A DNA stretch of 64,000 bases, taken from positions 1-64,000 of the IMG/VR virus record IMGVR_UViG_3300046501_000082; one strand, written 5' to 3'. Both the position numbers and the translations under genes were made by a program. Each line of letters opens with the position of its first letter. Positions within the stretch are counted from its first letter, which is position 1. This DNA is from a virus. Positions 16,490 through 25,439 of the stretch are shown here, one piece after another. Below the pieces are notes generated by a model. That model searched no databases. It saw only the letters and a list, made by a program, of their open reading frames with translations, and was not told the DNA's origin.

Positions 16490-17267
16490 TACGGGTTTGG
16501 TAGCCGCTATTCAAGATACAGTTAATTCAGCCTTTGATTATAAGATGGAAAGCGTAAACACTGCTATCCCTTGTATTGTTATTGCTGTGAGAGATAGCGG
16601 CAGTGGTCAGATGGTGGACATCCAGCCCACAATCAATCAAAAGTTACAGGATGGTACAGTAAAGGAACGACCACCTATTTACGGTGTTCCAATCTCTTTC
16701 CCGGTGTCCAGTAAAGCTGGTATGACCTTCCCCATTGAAGTCGGGACTACAGGTACAGCTATTTTCTCTATGAGGGATATGGAAGCTTGGAAGGTTGGTA
16801 ATGGTAGGCCATCTACCCCTCAAACAGCGGGAAAGATGAGTGCTTCGGATGCCATGTTCTATCCGGGTATACAACCCCCCGGCTCAGCTATTAACAACCC
16901 TAGCAAGCATGTTTTAACGCACAGTACATCTGATACCGTGATGTTTTCAAACCTAGGTGGGGTTGAAGCTGAGGTTAGGATTAAAGCTGATGGTAGTATT
17001 GAAGTTAATACAAGCAACCAACCAGTTACTATCAATTGCTCTATAGCCAATGTTAATGCCAGTCAAGAAATTAATCTGACAAGTCCTCAAATGAATGTCG
17101 ATGTTCAACAAACTTCTTGGGTTGGTGACATCAGCCACATTGGCGCAACTACTCAAACTGGCAATTACACACAGATGGGCATCTACACTCTCAACTCTGT
17201 CAATGTTAATATTCACACCCATCCGGGGGTAATGTCTGGACCATCAAGTACAGGCCCGATGATCTAA
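16479..17267 (+). CDS. Membrane-piercing spike protein (gp138/gpV-like)
   Basis: The 262-residue protein has an OB-like N-terminal domain (CIVIAVRDSGSGQMVDIQPTI, PPIYGVPISFPVS), a repeat-rich beta-helix (about 160-240) and an IHTHPGV tip. The His-x-His at the spike tip is a known iron-binding apex in P2/phi92-type spikes. It sits on the hub and pierces the outer membrane. Confidence 0.8.
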   Translation: MPIDTGLVAAIQDTVNSAFDYKMESVNTAIPCIVIAVRDSGSGQMVDIQPTINQKLQDGTVKERPPIYGVPISFPVSSKAGMTFPIEVGTTGTAIFSMRDMEAWKVGNGRPSTPQTAGKMSASDAMFYPGIQPPGSAINNPSKHVLTHSTSDTVMFSNLGGVEAEVRIKADGSIEVNTSNQPVTINCSIANVNASQEINLTSPQMNVDVQQTSWVGDISHIGATTQTGNYTQMGIYTLNSVNVNIHTHPGVMSGPSSTGPMI

Positions 17268-17284
17268 CTGTAGATAAAGCTTTA

Positions 17285-17331
17285 CTCCACCTCAAAAATA
17301 TGTTAACTTTGATAATCACCAGTTTGAGGAG
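17285..17331 (+). promoter_or_regulatory. RBS-occluding hairpin before an HNH homing gene
   Basis: CTCAAA at 17291 pairs with TTTGAG at 17323, and CTC at 17285 can extend onto GAG at 17329 across a bulge. This buries the GAGGAG ribosome-binding site of the HNH gene. It is the second homing gene here with such a hairpin. Confidence 0.5.
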
Positions 17332-17341
17332 TTAAAGTGCT

Positions 17342-18070
17342 ATGAACGAGATGTTAGATACATTCCAAGGCGTGGTAGATGGAAGGACTAAGAATGAGCT
17401 GTACAACACTTTCCAACTCATGATGCGGCGGTGCTACGCGAAGGAATATGAATCCTATAAAAACTATGGTGCTAAAGGAGTTAAAGTAAGCTCCGATTGG
17501 ATGGGTATTGATGGTTTTTGGAACTTTGTCAGAGATATGTCTCCGAGACCACAAGGATTGACTCTGGATAGAATTGATCCAACTGGGGACTACTGCAAAG
17601 AAAATTGCAGATGGGAAACTGACCATATGCAAGCGAATAACACTAGACTAGAAAATATTAACAATACCTCTGGAGTTGCGGGTGTTAGTTGGTGTGTAAG
17701 AGACCTAGTGTATATTGTTCAAATTTCTCTAAACGGCACAAGAACACGAATAGGCGTCTTTTCTGAAGAAAACTTAAACTTAGCTGAGGAAGTTTATCTT
17801 CAAGCCAAAGAAATGAAGTTACTAGGGTACAGTGACCCTGAAATTTATGATAAATTTGTTATCAGTAAGCGACCCAAGGGTAGTAAGGGTATCGTAAGAA
17901 GGAATAAAACTTCCAAGTACTGGGGTGTTTCCTATATAAAGAAAGCAAACAATTGGCAAGCCTATACAACTAAATATTTAGGGGTGAGAAAAACAGAGGA
18001 GGAAGCTTACAGATTAGTCCAAGACTGGTTATCATCCCAAGAGGAACTACAGATTGGACCTACTCCTTGA
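17342..18070 (+). CDS. HNH homing endonuclease with AP2-like DNA-binding domains
   Basis: The 242-residue protein has the MMRRCYAKEYESYKNYGAKG start and LTLDRIDPTGDYCKENCRW nuclease core typical of phage HNH homing enzymes. Two AP2-like segments follow: NTSGVAGVSWCVRDLVYIVQ, and then TSKYWGVSYIKKANNWQAY. It sits between spike and gp25-like baseplate genes, outside any essential unit. Its 3' end overlaps the next gene by 17 bases and contains that gene's GAGG site. Confidence 0.85.
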   Translation: MNEMLDTFQGVVDGRTKNELYNTFQLMMRRCYAKEYESYKNYGAKGVKVSSDWMGIDGFWNFVRDMSPRPQGLTLDRIDPTGDYCKENCRWETDHMQANNTRLENINNTSGVAGVSWCVRDLVYIVQISLNGTRTRIGVFSEENLNLAEEVYLQAKEMKLLGYSDPEIYDKFVISKRPKGSKGIVRRNKTSKYWGVSYIKKANNWQAYTTKYLGVRKTEEEAYRLVQDWLSSQEELQIGPTP

Positions 18071-18422
18071 TGTAAACACCCACGATGCTATCTGGACGAA
18101 TGCACCACTTGATGAGAGTGGTGTAACTAGTCCATTTACTCAAACAATTGCCCAAAGATTAAAAATTCGTTTATTGACATACCAAAATGAATGGTTTTAC
18201 GATACAACTTATGGTATTCCGTATTTCCAGTCTATCTTAGCTAAAAAAACAACCAAAGCTAATGTGGATTTAATCTTCCAGCAAGCCATCTTATCAGAGC
18301 CCGGTGTAAAACAGATTGTAACTTTCACATCGACTCTCATAAACAGACAATACAGCTTAACATTCTCAGTGAAGGTTGTTGACGGAACTGTCACACAACC
18401 TATTACAATTACTCCAGTTTAA
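18054..18422 (+). CDS. Baseplate wedge protein (gp25/W-like), TTG start
   Basis: The 122-residue protein has the size and place of gp25/P2 W-like wedge proteins just upstream of the J-like protein. Conserved-looking core is IAQRLKIRLLTYQNEWFYDTTYGIPYF. No ATG is available near the domain start; TTG at 18054 lies nine bases after GAGG. The unusual start may result from the upstream HNH insertion, which now supplies the junction. Confidence 0.75.
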   Translation: MDLLLDVNTHDAIWTNAPLDESGVTSPFTQTIAQRLKIRLLTYQNEWFYDTTYGIPYFQSILAKKTTKANVDLIFQQAILSEPGVKQIVTFTSTLINRQYSLTFSVKVVDGTVTQPITITPV

Positions 18423-18431
18423 GGAAGCCTA

Positions 18432-19874
18432 ATGGCCGGATTATCAGATACAGGATTTACGACCAAAAGGCTTCCCGAGGTTGTAACAGAAGATAAAGCA
18501 AGAGCTGTAACAGTCTTTCAAGATCAAATTGAGCCGGGAGATTCAGTAAATACAGATGATAGTTCTGTAATTGGTCGTCTAGTAGCTCTGGCAGCTCCAT
18601 CTGAAGCAGACCTATGGGAAGCAGCTCAACAAGTTTACTCAGCCTTTGATGCTAATAGCGCAACAGGCATCTCCCTAGACAACATGATCTTGCTCAGCGG
18701 TATTCCAGCAAGGTTTGAGAATACATACACAACTGCTCAAGTTATCCTAAGCGGAGATACAGGTACAGTAATCACTGCTGGAAACACTGTCTCTTCGCCT
18801 ACAACTAGTGAACAATTCACCCTATTAAATGACGTTACACTCTCTGCTGAGAACACGTCAGGGGTAACAATCACTAGCGTTCTTGTCAGTGATTCTTCCC
18901 TATACACTCTTAGCTTCACAAGGCAAGCTGCTACACAGATTATTAGCTTCACCTCTCCTGTTGGTGCTACCAAAGCTATTATACTTGCTGGTATTAAATC
19001 GCAGATTGACAGTACCTACCCTGAGCTTGTCACAAGTTATACCACTAATGGTGATTTGAAGATTGTCCTAGCTGATATCTTCCTACAAACTACGTTCGCT
19101 ACATCTGATAATCTTGGTATTATTAAAGTAGACAAGCTTGGTGATGTGGTAGCTGTAACAGCTGGACCTCTTAGTCAACCTGTCAATACAATCACGCAGA
19201 TTCAGACTTCTCGCCTTGGTTGGGATAGTGTAACAAACCCCTTGGCTGCTGTCAGTGGACGACTTCGTGAAACTGATGAAGAGCTTCGTATTCGCTTTCG
19301 TAATACTAAGTTTGAACGTGCAGGTAACATTGTAGAAGCTGTCTACTCTGCTTTGTTTAGTCTTGATGATGTACAGCAAGTGTATATTGATGATAACAAC
19401 ACAGACGTTACCAATGCTAATGGTACTCCGGGACATAGCTTCCTTGTACTGGTTGATGGTGGTACTTCTGTAGAAATTGCACGAGCTATTTGGGATAACC
19501 GTGGAGCAGGTGTTGCATCTGTTGGGAATACAACTGTCACTATTACAGATAAGTTTGGATATGAAAGAGAGATTAAATTCTCACGTCCTACTCCTGTAAA
19601 TATCTATATTCAGCTTGAGCTTACAACTGATCAGAATTTCCCTGAGAATGGTGAAGACTTGATTCGTGAAGCGATTATTAACTATGTTGATGGTTTGAGT
19701 ATTGGTCAGGATGTTTTATATAGTCGTCTGTATACGCCAGTGAATAGTATCCCCGGCCATCAGGTGGATAGCATGTTGATTGGCACAACTAATCCTCCGG
19801 TAACTATGACAAATGTTGTTATTCCTTTCGACGGTGTAGGTCAAGTTCTCCCTGAGAATATCACATTCATCTGA
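18432..19874 (+). CDS. Baseplate J-like / gp6-like wedge protein
   Basis: This 480-residue protein fits Mu gp47/P2 J-like proteins that build the baseplate ring. Supporting segments are AAPSEADLWEAAQQVYSAFD near the N terminus, RETDEELRIRFRNTKFERAG in the middle and the C-terminal NIYIQLELTTDQNFPENGED region. It is flanked by gp25-like and DUF2612-like genes as expected. Confidence 0.85.
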   Translation: MAGLSDTGFTTKRLPEVVTEDKARAVTVFQDQIEPGDSVNTDDSSVIGRLVALAAPSEADLWEAAQQVYSAFDANSATGISLDNMILLSGIPARFENTYTTAQVILSGDTGTVITAGNTVSSPTTSEQFTLLNDVTLSAENTSGVTITSVLVSDSSLYTLSFTRQAATQIISFTSPVGATKAIILAGIKSQIDSTYPELVTSYTTNGDLKIVLADIFLQTTFATSDNLGIIKVDKLGDVVAVTAGPLSQPVNTITQIQTSRLGWDSVTNPLAAVSGRLRETDEELRIRFRNTKFERAGNIVEAVYSALFSLDDVQQVYIDDNNTDVTNANGTPGHSFLVLVDGGTSVEIARAIWDNRGAGVASVGNTTVTITDKFGYEREIKFSRPTPVNIYIQLELTTDQNFPENGEDLIREAIINYVDGLSIGQDVLYSRLYTPVNSIPGHQVDSMLIGTTNPPVTMTNVVIPFDGVGQVLPENITFI

Positions 19875-19885
19875 GGAGATACTTA

Positions 19886-20755
19886 ATGGCTATAAATGAA
19901 TTTGAGGTGGTTGATTACCTCTCAGAAGCTAGGTCAAGATATACTGAACAATTTAAATACGATCCAGTGTCCGGCGACGGCGCTAAGGTGTTCGACTCCT
20001 ACGTCCAAGTATTGCTTGGCGGAAAGATTGAGCTACAAGAAGTATTTCGCCAGCTTATGCAAGAGCGTAGCCTTGATACTGCTGTTGGTGTAAACCTTGA
20101 TAACATTGGTGAGATTGTTGGTCAACCTCGTACACTTCTTAGTGTAGATATATTTGAGTTCTTTGGGTTTGTTGGTGTTCCTAATGCTGGATCATTTGGT
20201 GATTTCTATGACCCAAGTGTTGGGGCTGTCTTTTATGATACTAACAATCCACGCTTTGGTAATATCACACTGACAGATGACGTTTATCGTATCTTCATCA
20301 AAGCTAAGATTGCAAAGAACAGTACACACGCCACACCGGAACAAGTGATGGAGTTTGCTAACTTTATCTTCTCAACTTCTGGATCTACTATTCAGAATGA
20401 AGGAGGAGCAGCCTACACACTTCTTGTCGGTAAGAACCTTACCTCGTTTGAACGTAGTCTCCTCACTTATATCCAGAAGACAGACACTTACAATGCATAC
20501 CTACTCCCACAACCATTAGGGGTTAGAGTCAATTACGGTAACTTTAACTACGATTCTTTCTTTGGTTTCGCTGGTGTTCCTAATGCAAAAGGATTTGGTA
20601 ACTTAATTTATCAACCTGTTGAGGGCACTCTTCTTATGGATGGCTCTGTACTAATGGATGGATCAACAATTATGAATGGAAGTATTCCTGACAATCCTGT
20701 TCTAGAGGAAGGTGTAGGTGGGATATTTGCAGAGACTTTCGGAGTTGCACAATGA
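19886..20755 (+). CDS. Tail protein I-like / DUF2612 baseplate protein
   Basis: A 289-residue protein in the P2 I/DUF2612 position, connecting the J-like wedge to fibres. LDTAVGVNLDNIGEIVGQPR is characteristic. An internal duplication is visible: FFGFVGVPNAGSFGDF (about 91-106) and FFGFAGVPNAKGFGNL (about 226-241). Near the C terminus a short LMDGS/IMNGS motif occurs three times and is probably fibre-facing. Its stop overlaps the fibre start. Confidence 0.75.
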   Translation: MAINEFEVVDYLSEARSRYTEQFKYDPVSGDGAKVFDSYVQVLLGGKIELQEVFRQLMQERSLDTAVGVNLDNIGEIVGQPRTLLSVDIFEFFGFVGVPNAGSFGDFYDPSVGAVFYDTNNPRFGNITLTDDVYRIFIKAKIAKNSTHATPEQVMEFANFIFSTSGSTIQNEGGAAYTLLVGKNLTSFERSLLTYIQKTDTYNAYLLPQPLGVRVNYGNFNYDSFFGFAGVPNAKGFGNLIYQPVEGTLLMDGSVLMDGSTIMNGSIPDNPVLEEGVGGIFAETFGVAQ

Positions 20756-22263
20756 GTAAAATTACAGAGGTTGCTGTATGGGAACCTACAGTTTATCAAT
20801 GGGACATTACTGACCCTAACAAAGCTGGTCCTGCTGCATTTGATTTAGATGGTGAAGCTACAGATGGGTTTGCTAATGCTGGTGTTCAACAGGTAACAAA
20901 CCGTACAGCTTATCTTAAAGAAAAACAAGATGCTGACATCGCTAATCTGACAGCCCACGTTGGTAGTCGTGGGGCAGCACATACAAATGCCACCACCACT
21001 GAAGATGGTTTTATGTCAGCTTCAGATAAAACAAAGCTAAATGGTGTTACTGCGGGTGCTCAGCCCAACGTTGCTACAAACCTTGCTCAAGGTACACGCA
21101 CAGCAACAACTGTTCCTGTTACTAGCTCTACTGGCACCACAGCCACCTTGACAGTTGCTACTACCAGTCTTGCAGGTGTAATTTCAAGTGCGGATAAGAC
21201 AAAGCTTGATGGAGTTGAGACAGGCGCCCAGGTTAATACTGTGACATCTGTAGCTGCTCGTACAGGTGCGGTTGTCCTCACAAGCACAGACGTGGGTTTG
21301 GGCAACGTAAATAACACTAGCGACGCAAATAAACCTGTCAGCACAGCCCAACAAACCGCTTTAAATCTCAAAGCTAACCTTGCATCACCAGCTTTGACAG
21401 GGACGCCAACAGCCCCAACCGCAACCGCTGGCACTAACACTACTCAAGTGGCTACTACAGCATTTGTAACAGCTGCTGTCACTGCTGGTGGTTCTGGGAC
21501 AACAAACCTTGGCGTAACTACGGCTGCTTCAACAGTTACAGTAACAAGTTCGACAGGAACAAGTGCTGTACTGCCTGCTTCCACTACTAGCCTTGCTGGT
21601 GTGCAAACAGCAGTGGATAAAACTAAGTTAGATGGTATTGCTGCTGGCGCTCAGGTTAACGTTGCCACCAATTTGACCTATACCGCTTCTACTACTACAG
21701 GCACTGTTAATAGTTCTACCGGCACATCCGCAACACTTCCCGTGGCAACAACATCTTTATCCGGCTTGTTGTCTGCTGTCGATAAAACCAAGCTTGATAG
21801 CCTCTCAAACTCAACTACCCAGTTACTGCATGTTCAGGAGCAGCAGCCGAATGGTACGGCAGGTGGTACTAGTGTGTCTGGTGTTTTCACAACAAGAGTG
21901 TTAAACACGGTTGTGATAAATCTTATACCAGGGGCATCTCTTTCTGCTAACAGAATAACACTCCCATCCGGTACTTATTACCTTAGCGGAAGCTCCCCCT
22001 TTTTTGCAACAGGGAATTACAGGGCAAGGGTCTCTAACTTTACAGACACAACCTCGGTAATCATAGGGACTTCAGAAAGTTCTACAACATCAACACAGGT
22101 AAACAGGGCGTGGGTTTTCGGAGCTTTTACCCTAACCGGTACTAAAGAGATTATATTAGAATATATAACCCAAACTGCAAAATCAAGTAATGGGCTTGGT
22201 GTCAATACTGGGCAATCTGCTTATGAAGTTTATTCAGACTTAACTATATGGAAGATATCGTGA
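20752..22263 (+). CDS. Tail fibre protein 1
   Basis: The 503-residue protein begins with a baseplate-attachment region (WEPTVYQWDITDPNKAGP). It then has a repetitive shaft in which units of the form S-A/V-D-K-T-K-L-D/N-G-V-x-A-G-A-Q-V-N recur four times between about residues 85 and 345, separated by Thr/Ser-rich stretches. The last 150 residues form a distinct beta-rich tip likely to bind the receptor. The next gene is its probable assembly chaperone. Confidence 0.8.
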   Translation: MSKITEVAVWEPTVYQWDITDPNKAGPAAFDLDGEATDGFANAGVQQVTNRTAYLKEKQDADIANLTAHVGSRGAAHTNATTTEDGFMSASDKTKLNGVTAGAQPNVATNLAQGTRTATTVPVTSSTGTTATLTVATTSLAGVISSADKTKLDGVETGAQVNTVTSVAARTGAVVLTSTDVGLGNVNNTSDANKPVSTAQQTALNLKANLASPALTGTPTAPTATAGTNTTQVATTAFVTAAVTAGGSGTTNLGVTTAASTVTVTSSTGTSAVLPASTTSLAGVQTAVDKTKLDGIAAGAQVNVATNLTYTASTTTGTVNSSTGTSATLPVATTSLSGLLSAVDKTKLDSLSNSTTQLLHVQEQQPNGTAGGTSVSGVFTTRVLNTVVINLIPGASLSANRITLPSGTYYLSGSSPFFATGNYRARVSNFTDTTSVIIGTSESSTTSTQVNRAWVFGAFTLTGTKEIILEYITQTAKSSNGLGVNTGQSAYEVYSDLTIWKIS

Positions 22264-22721
22264 TGAACGAGGTTTGGTATTATTTAGTAACAGGTGGTAT
22301 TGTTATTCAAAAACAACCCTATATGGCTGAGGGGTATATTGAGGGACCCTCTTATGTAGTTGCTGGGTATTTATATTCTAATGGTGAATTCACCCCACCA
22401 CCACCTACCCCTATAGACTACTTTGAAGTCAATACTATAGAATTAGAACGTCTACAGCGCTTAGCTAATAGTCAGGTTACGGCCTTACAAGGTAGGGTTG
22501 ACGCTCTAGTTGATGCTGTTGACCTTGATATAGCAACGGATGAAGAAATTGCAGAACAATCTGTCAGAGCAGCTCAGCTTAAAGCTTGGAAGACTTATAG
22601 GGTGTTGTTAGGTCGAGTTACATCACAAGCTGAGTGGCCTACTAACCCTATCTGGCCTGTCGTTCCAACACCATACACCAGTGAGACTTCTGCCATTTCT
22701 CCCACAGAAAATCTCTCTTAA
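22263..22721 (+). CDS. Tail fibre assembly chaperone
   Basis: A protein of about 152 residues starting MNEVWYYLVTGG, overlapping the fibre stop (TGATG). The C-terminal part, ERLQRLANSQVTALQGRVD through AWKTYRVLLGRV and then WPTNPIWP, is the usual Tfa/gp38-type pattern: a helical segment, then K-x-Y-R/V-x-L and W-P motifs. It would fold or trimerise fibre 1. Confidence 0.7.
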   Translation: MNEVWYYLVTGGIVIQKQPYMAEGYIEGPSYVVAGYLYSNGEFTPPPPTPIDYFEVNTIELERLQRLANSQVTALQGRVDALVDAVDLDIATDEEIAEQSVRAAQLKAWKTYRVLLGRVTSQAEWPTNPIWPVVPTPYTSETSAISPTENLS

Positions 22722-22736
22722 TATTAAGGAAAACGT

Positions 22737-24851
22737 ATGCCCGAAGTAATAAAACCCAGCAATCTCAATTTGATTTGGGCAGACGCTGGTGACAAGATTA
22801 AACCTTCTGATGCAAAGATTGCAGAAGGTTGGATTGTTGAAATCCCCACACGACAGAATTTCAATTACCTTGATTGGCGTCAAGATGCTGCGATCTCTCA
22901 CATTAACCAACGTGGTGTTGCTGAATGGGATTTGAATACTGACTACCTTGGTGGTAAAAGCTACACTCAAGGCAGTGATGGTGTTATCTATTTTTGTGTC
23001 CAAAATACTGTGGGTGTTGACCCCACTCAGGACACAGCTGGTGAGTATTGGGTTGAAGCTTTTGTAACCTCAAGTGGCTACCTCGGCGGTAAACGATTTG
23101 TAGGTTATGAGACTTTCTCTACTAACTTCACAGCGGTTGCCAACCACAGGTATTTTCTGTCGGCTCCAGCCACAGTTACCCTTCCTGCTGCTCTGAATGG
23201 GGATGCTGTTGTAGTAGCTAAAGATCCTGCTGTAATTGCTACAGTGGTAGATAATCTTGGCACTATATACAACCTGAATTCAGACGATGAGACGGTATTT
23301 GTCTATACAGCTAATAAATGGGTAAGGTTGGATGATGGTGGACCCACTTCAGGGGATGTTTCTCTTAATGGTCCTGTTCTAGTGACTCAAGGTTCCACCA
23401 ACAGTTATACTATCTCTGACTATAATGCTTTCAGCACCTATACCACGACTACATCTGTAGGTACATTTACACGTACCAACAACACAATTTCCTTGGTAGT
23501 GCCCAACCCAGCTAATGCTACGCAGATTACTCTAACAGTAACTCGTGATGGTAATCCACAGTCTTTCTTGGTGGCTGTTGGTGCTCAGAGTGTTGCTACT
23601 CCTACAATCACCTATCCATCTCAAGGACAAACTGCTGTAGAGCGTGCACCTACACTTACAGGCAGTGCATTTGCTACAGTACCAACCGGACAAGATACTC
23701 ATCAAAGTAGTCAATGGCAGATTGCAAGTGATGCAGGATTCACCACTATTGTTTACGACTCTGGTGTATCTACAACCAACAAAACCAGCGTTCAAGTTCC
23801 ATCTGGTGTCTTGGCTCTGGGCACTGTTTATTATGCTCGTGTTCGTTACACTGGCGTTATTATTGGTGCAAGTGCTTGGAGTCCTGTAAGGACCTTCACA
23901 ACAGCTAATCAATCTGTTAATACACCAACTGTCTCTGTAACAGGCAGCCCTACAAACGTAGGTGAAACTCCTACGCTCACTACCTCAGCTTTCTCTGTTT
24001 CAAGTGGTACTGATACACACACTTCGACAGATTGGCAGATTGTTCGTGTGACTGATAGTGTGGTTGTTTGGCAATCCATGGGCAACACTACTAACAAAAC
24101 AAGTATTATTGTTCCGGGTGGTATTTTACAAGTTAACACTCAGTACACTGCACGGGCAAGACATTCTGGTGCTGCATCTGGCAGCAGTGCATACGGTGAG
24201 TCTACTTTCACAACTCAAGTGCAATTCTTTGTATTTGATCCATCTTCTGCTGGTATGGCATATGGCGGCGGATACTACGCTGGTGCTAATATTGTCGTAG
24301 ACGGAATTGAATACGCCCTTATTGTTGCCCCTAAAGCTCAGGGCGGCGAATCAGGTTCTACAATGAGGTTCAACTATTACACAAATAGCCCCGGGCCGAC
24401 CAATAGTTATAACGGTGCCAGCAACACTGAGTTCCTACAAGCTCAGACATCGGGGCTAAACACATATGATGCGGCTAACTTTTGTGGAAACTTAACAATT
24501 AATGGTTATGCGGACTGGTACTTGCCAGCAAAAGATGAAATGGAAATTTGCTACAGATACTTGAAACCTAGTACAGATATTACCGCAATTAGCGGTGGGG
24601 CAGGTGTCAACAATTACTCAAACCCTACAGGTACTGCATATACATCTGCCAACAGACCCGTACAAACTTCCGTAGCCTTGTTTAAGACTGGTGGAGTAGA
24701 AGCTTTCACAAGAGCACAGTTTTGGACATCTACAGGGTTCAATGGTCAGGATGAGTGTGTGCTTGATATGTCTAATGGCTATCCCGGCAGCGTTCATACT
24801 ACTCAGCTTTGCAGGGTCCGAGCTGTTCGCCGTGTTCCAATTCCAACCTAA
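22737..24851 (+). CDS. Tail fibre/adhesin 2 with carbohydrate-binding, Fn3-like and lectin-like domains
   Basis: The 704-residue protein starts with a baseplate-attachment segment and a chitin-binding-like motif (VAEWDLNTDYLGGKSYTQGS then EYWVEAF). Two Fn3/Ig-like repeats follow (about 290-390 and 395-490), sharing D-T-H-x-S-x-W-Q-I and N-K-T-S. The C terminus (about 500-704) is a DUF1566/C-type-lectin-like fold with ADWYLPAKDEMEICYRYL, AQFWTSTGFNG and a CRVRAVRRV ending. That fold is used for receptor or sugar recognition. No reverse transcriptase is seen nearby. Confidence 0.75.
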   Translation: MPEVIKPSNLNLIWADAGDKIKPSDAKIAEGWIVEIPTRQNFNYLDWRQDAAISHINQRGVAEWDLNTDYLGGKSYTQGSDGVIYFCVQNTVGVDPTQDTAGEYWVEAFVTSSGYLGGKRFVGYETFSTNFTAVANHRYFLSAPATVTLPAALNGDAVVVAKDPAVIATVVDNLGTIYNLNSDDETVFVYTANKWVRLDDGGPTSGDVSLNGPVLVTQGSTNSYTISDYNAFSTYTTTTSVGTFTRTNNTISLVVPNPANATQITLTVTRDGNPQSFLVAVGAQSVATPTITYPSQGQTAVERAPTLTGSAFATVPTGQDTHQSSQWQIASDAGFTTIVYDSGVSTTNKTSVQVPSGVLALGTVYYARVRYTGVIIGASAWSPVRTFTTANQSVNTPTVSVTGSPTNVGETPTLTTSAFSVSSGTDTHTSTDWQIVRVTDSVVVWQSMGNTTNKTSIIVPGGILQVNTQYTARARHSGAASGSSAYGESTFTTQVQFFVFDPSSAGMAYGGGYYAGANIVVDGIEYALIVAPKAQGGESGSTMRFNYYTNSPGPTNSYNGASNTEFLQAQTSGLNTYDAANFCGNLTINGYADWYLPAKDEMEICYRYLKPSTDITAISGGAGVNNYSNPTGTAYTSANRPVQTSVALFKTGGVEAFTRAQFWTSTGFNGQDECVLDMSNGYPGSVHTTQLCRVRAVRRVPIPT

Positions 24852-24860
24852 GAGAAATAA

Positions 24861-25436
24861 ATGAAATACATCTCCTACACTTTCATTGATGAAGCCACCC
24901 AACTTCCAGTTTCTCAGGAACCTGCAAGGAAAGGTCCAATCATGCCTGAAGGTGTGGAGTATGTATTCTCTATTGAGGAAAGCTTTTCTACAGGAGTTCC
25001 TTCATTCTTTGGTATTGTTGACGATGAATTTTTGATACAAGATTGGATGAGGGAATATTCTAAAGAAGACTTTATATCAACTTTCAAATATGAACTTAGG
25101 AAAAGAGCTTCCCTTAAAAAGAAGTTCACCCTCTCACAAGGAAGTGTTGAGGAGATGGGAGTTGTATTCTCATATTCAAAGTCTACACTAGATGGTTTAT
25201 ATTCAGTTATAAATACAATGATACTAGATCATGGAATATCTGAAGTAGATTTTGAAACAGATTATGATTGGGTGAAGTTGAACCTTGCACAAGCTCGCGA
25301 GACTCTTGTAACTTTAAATAAAAAGATTCAAGAAGTGTTTAGTTGGTGCTGCAATATTCACAAAGACATTGAGGATTGCTCTTCTATTGAAGATGCTTTG
25401 CTTATTCAAGAATCAATTGCTCAATATGTAGGATAA
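24861..25436 (+). CDS. Unknown protein of the fibre cluster (possible chaperone)
   Basis: A 191-residue acidic protein between fibre 2 and the tailspike. It starts with a beta-like segment (KYISYTFIDEATQLPVSQEP), then charged helices. No known motif is recognised. Its placement after a fibre gene is like that of a fibre assembly factor, but the sequence does not resemble the first chaperone. Confidence 0.5.
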   Translation: MKYISYTFIDEATQLPVSQEPARKGPIMPEGVEYVFSIEESFSTGVPSFFGIVDDEFLIQDWMREYSKEDFISTFKYELRKRASLKKKFTLSQGSVEEMGVVFSYSKSTLDGLYSVINTMILDHGISEVDFETDYDWVKLNLAQARETLVTLNKKIQEVFSWCCNIHKDIEDCSSIEDALLIQESIAQYVG

Positions 25437-25439
25437 GAT

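Noticed and set aside
24600-24851. Diversity-generating retroelement variable region at the end of fibre 2
   Set aside because: The lectin-like fold fits, but no reverse transcriptase, accessory gene or second near-identical repeat is visible in this window.
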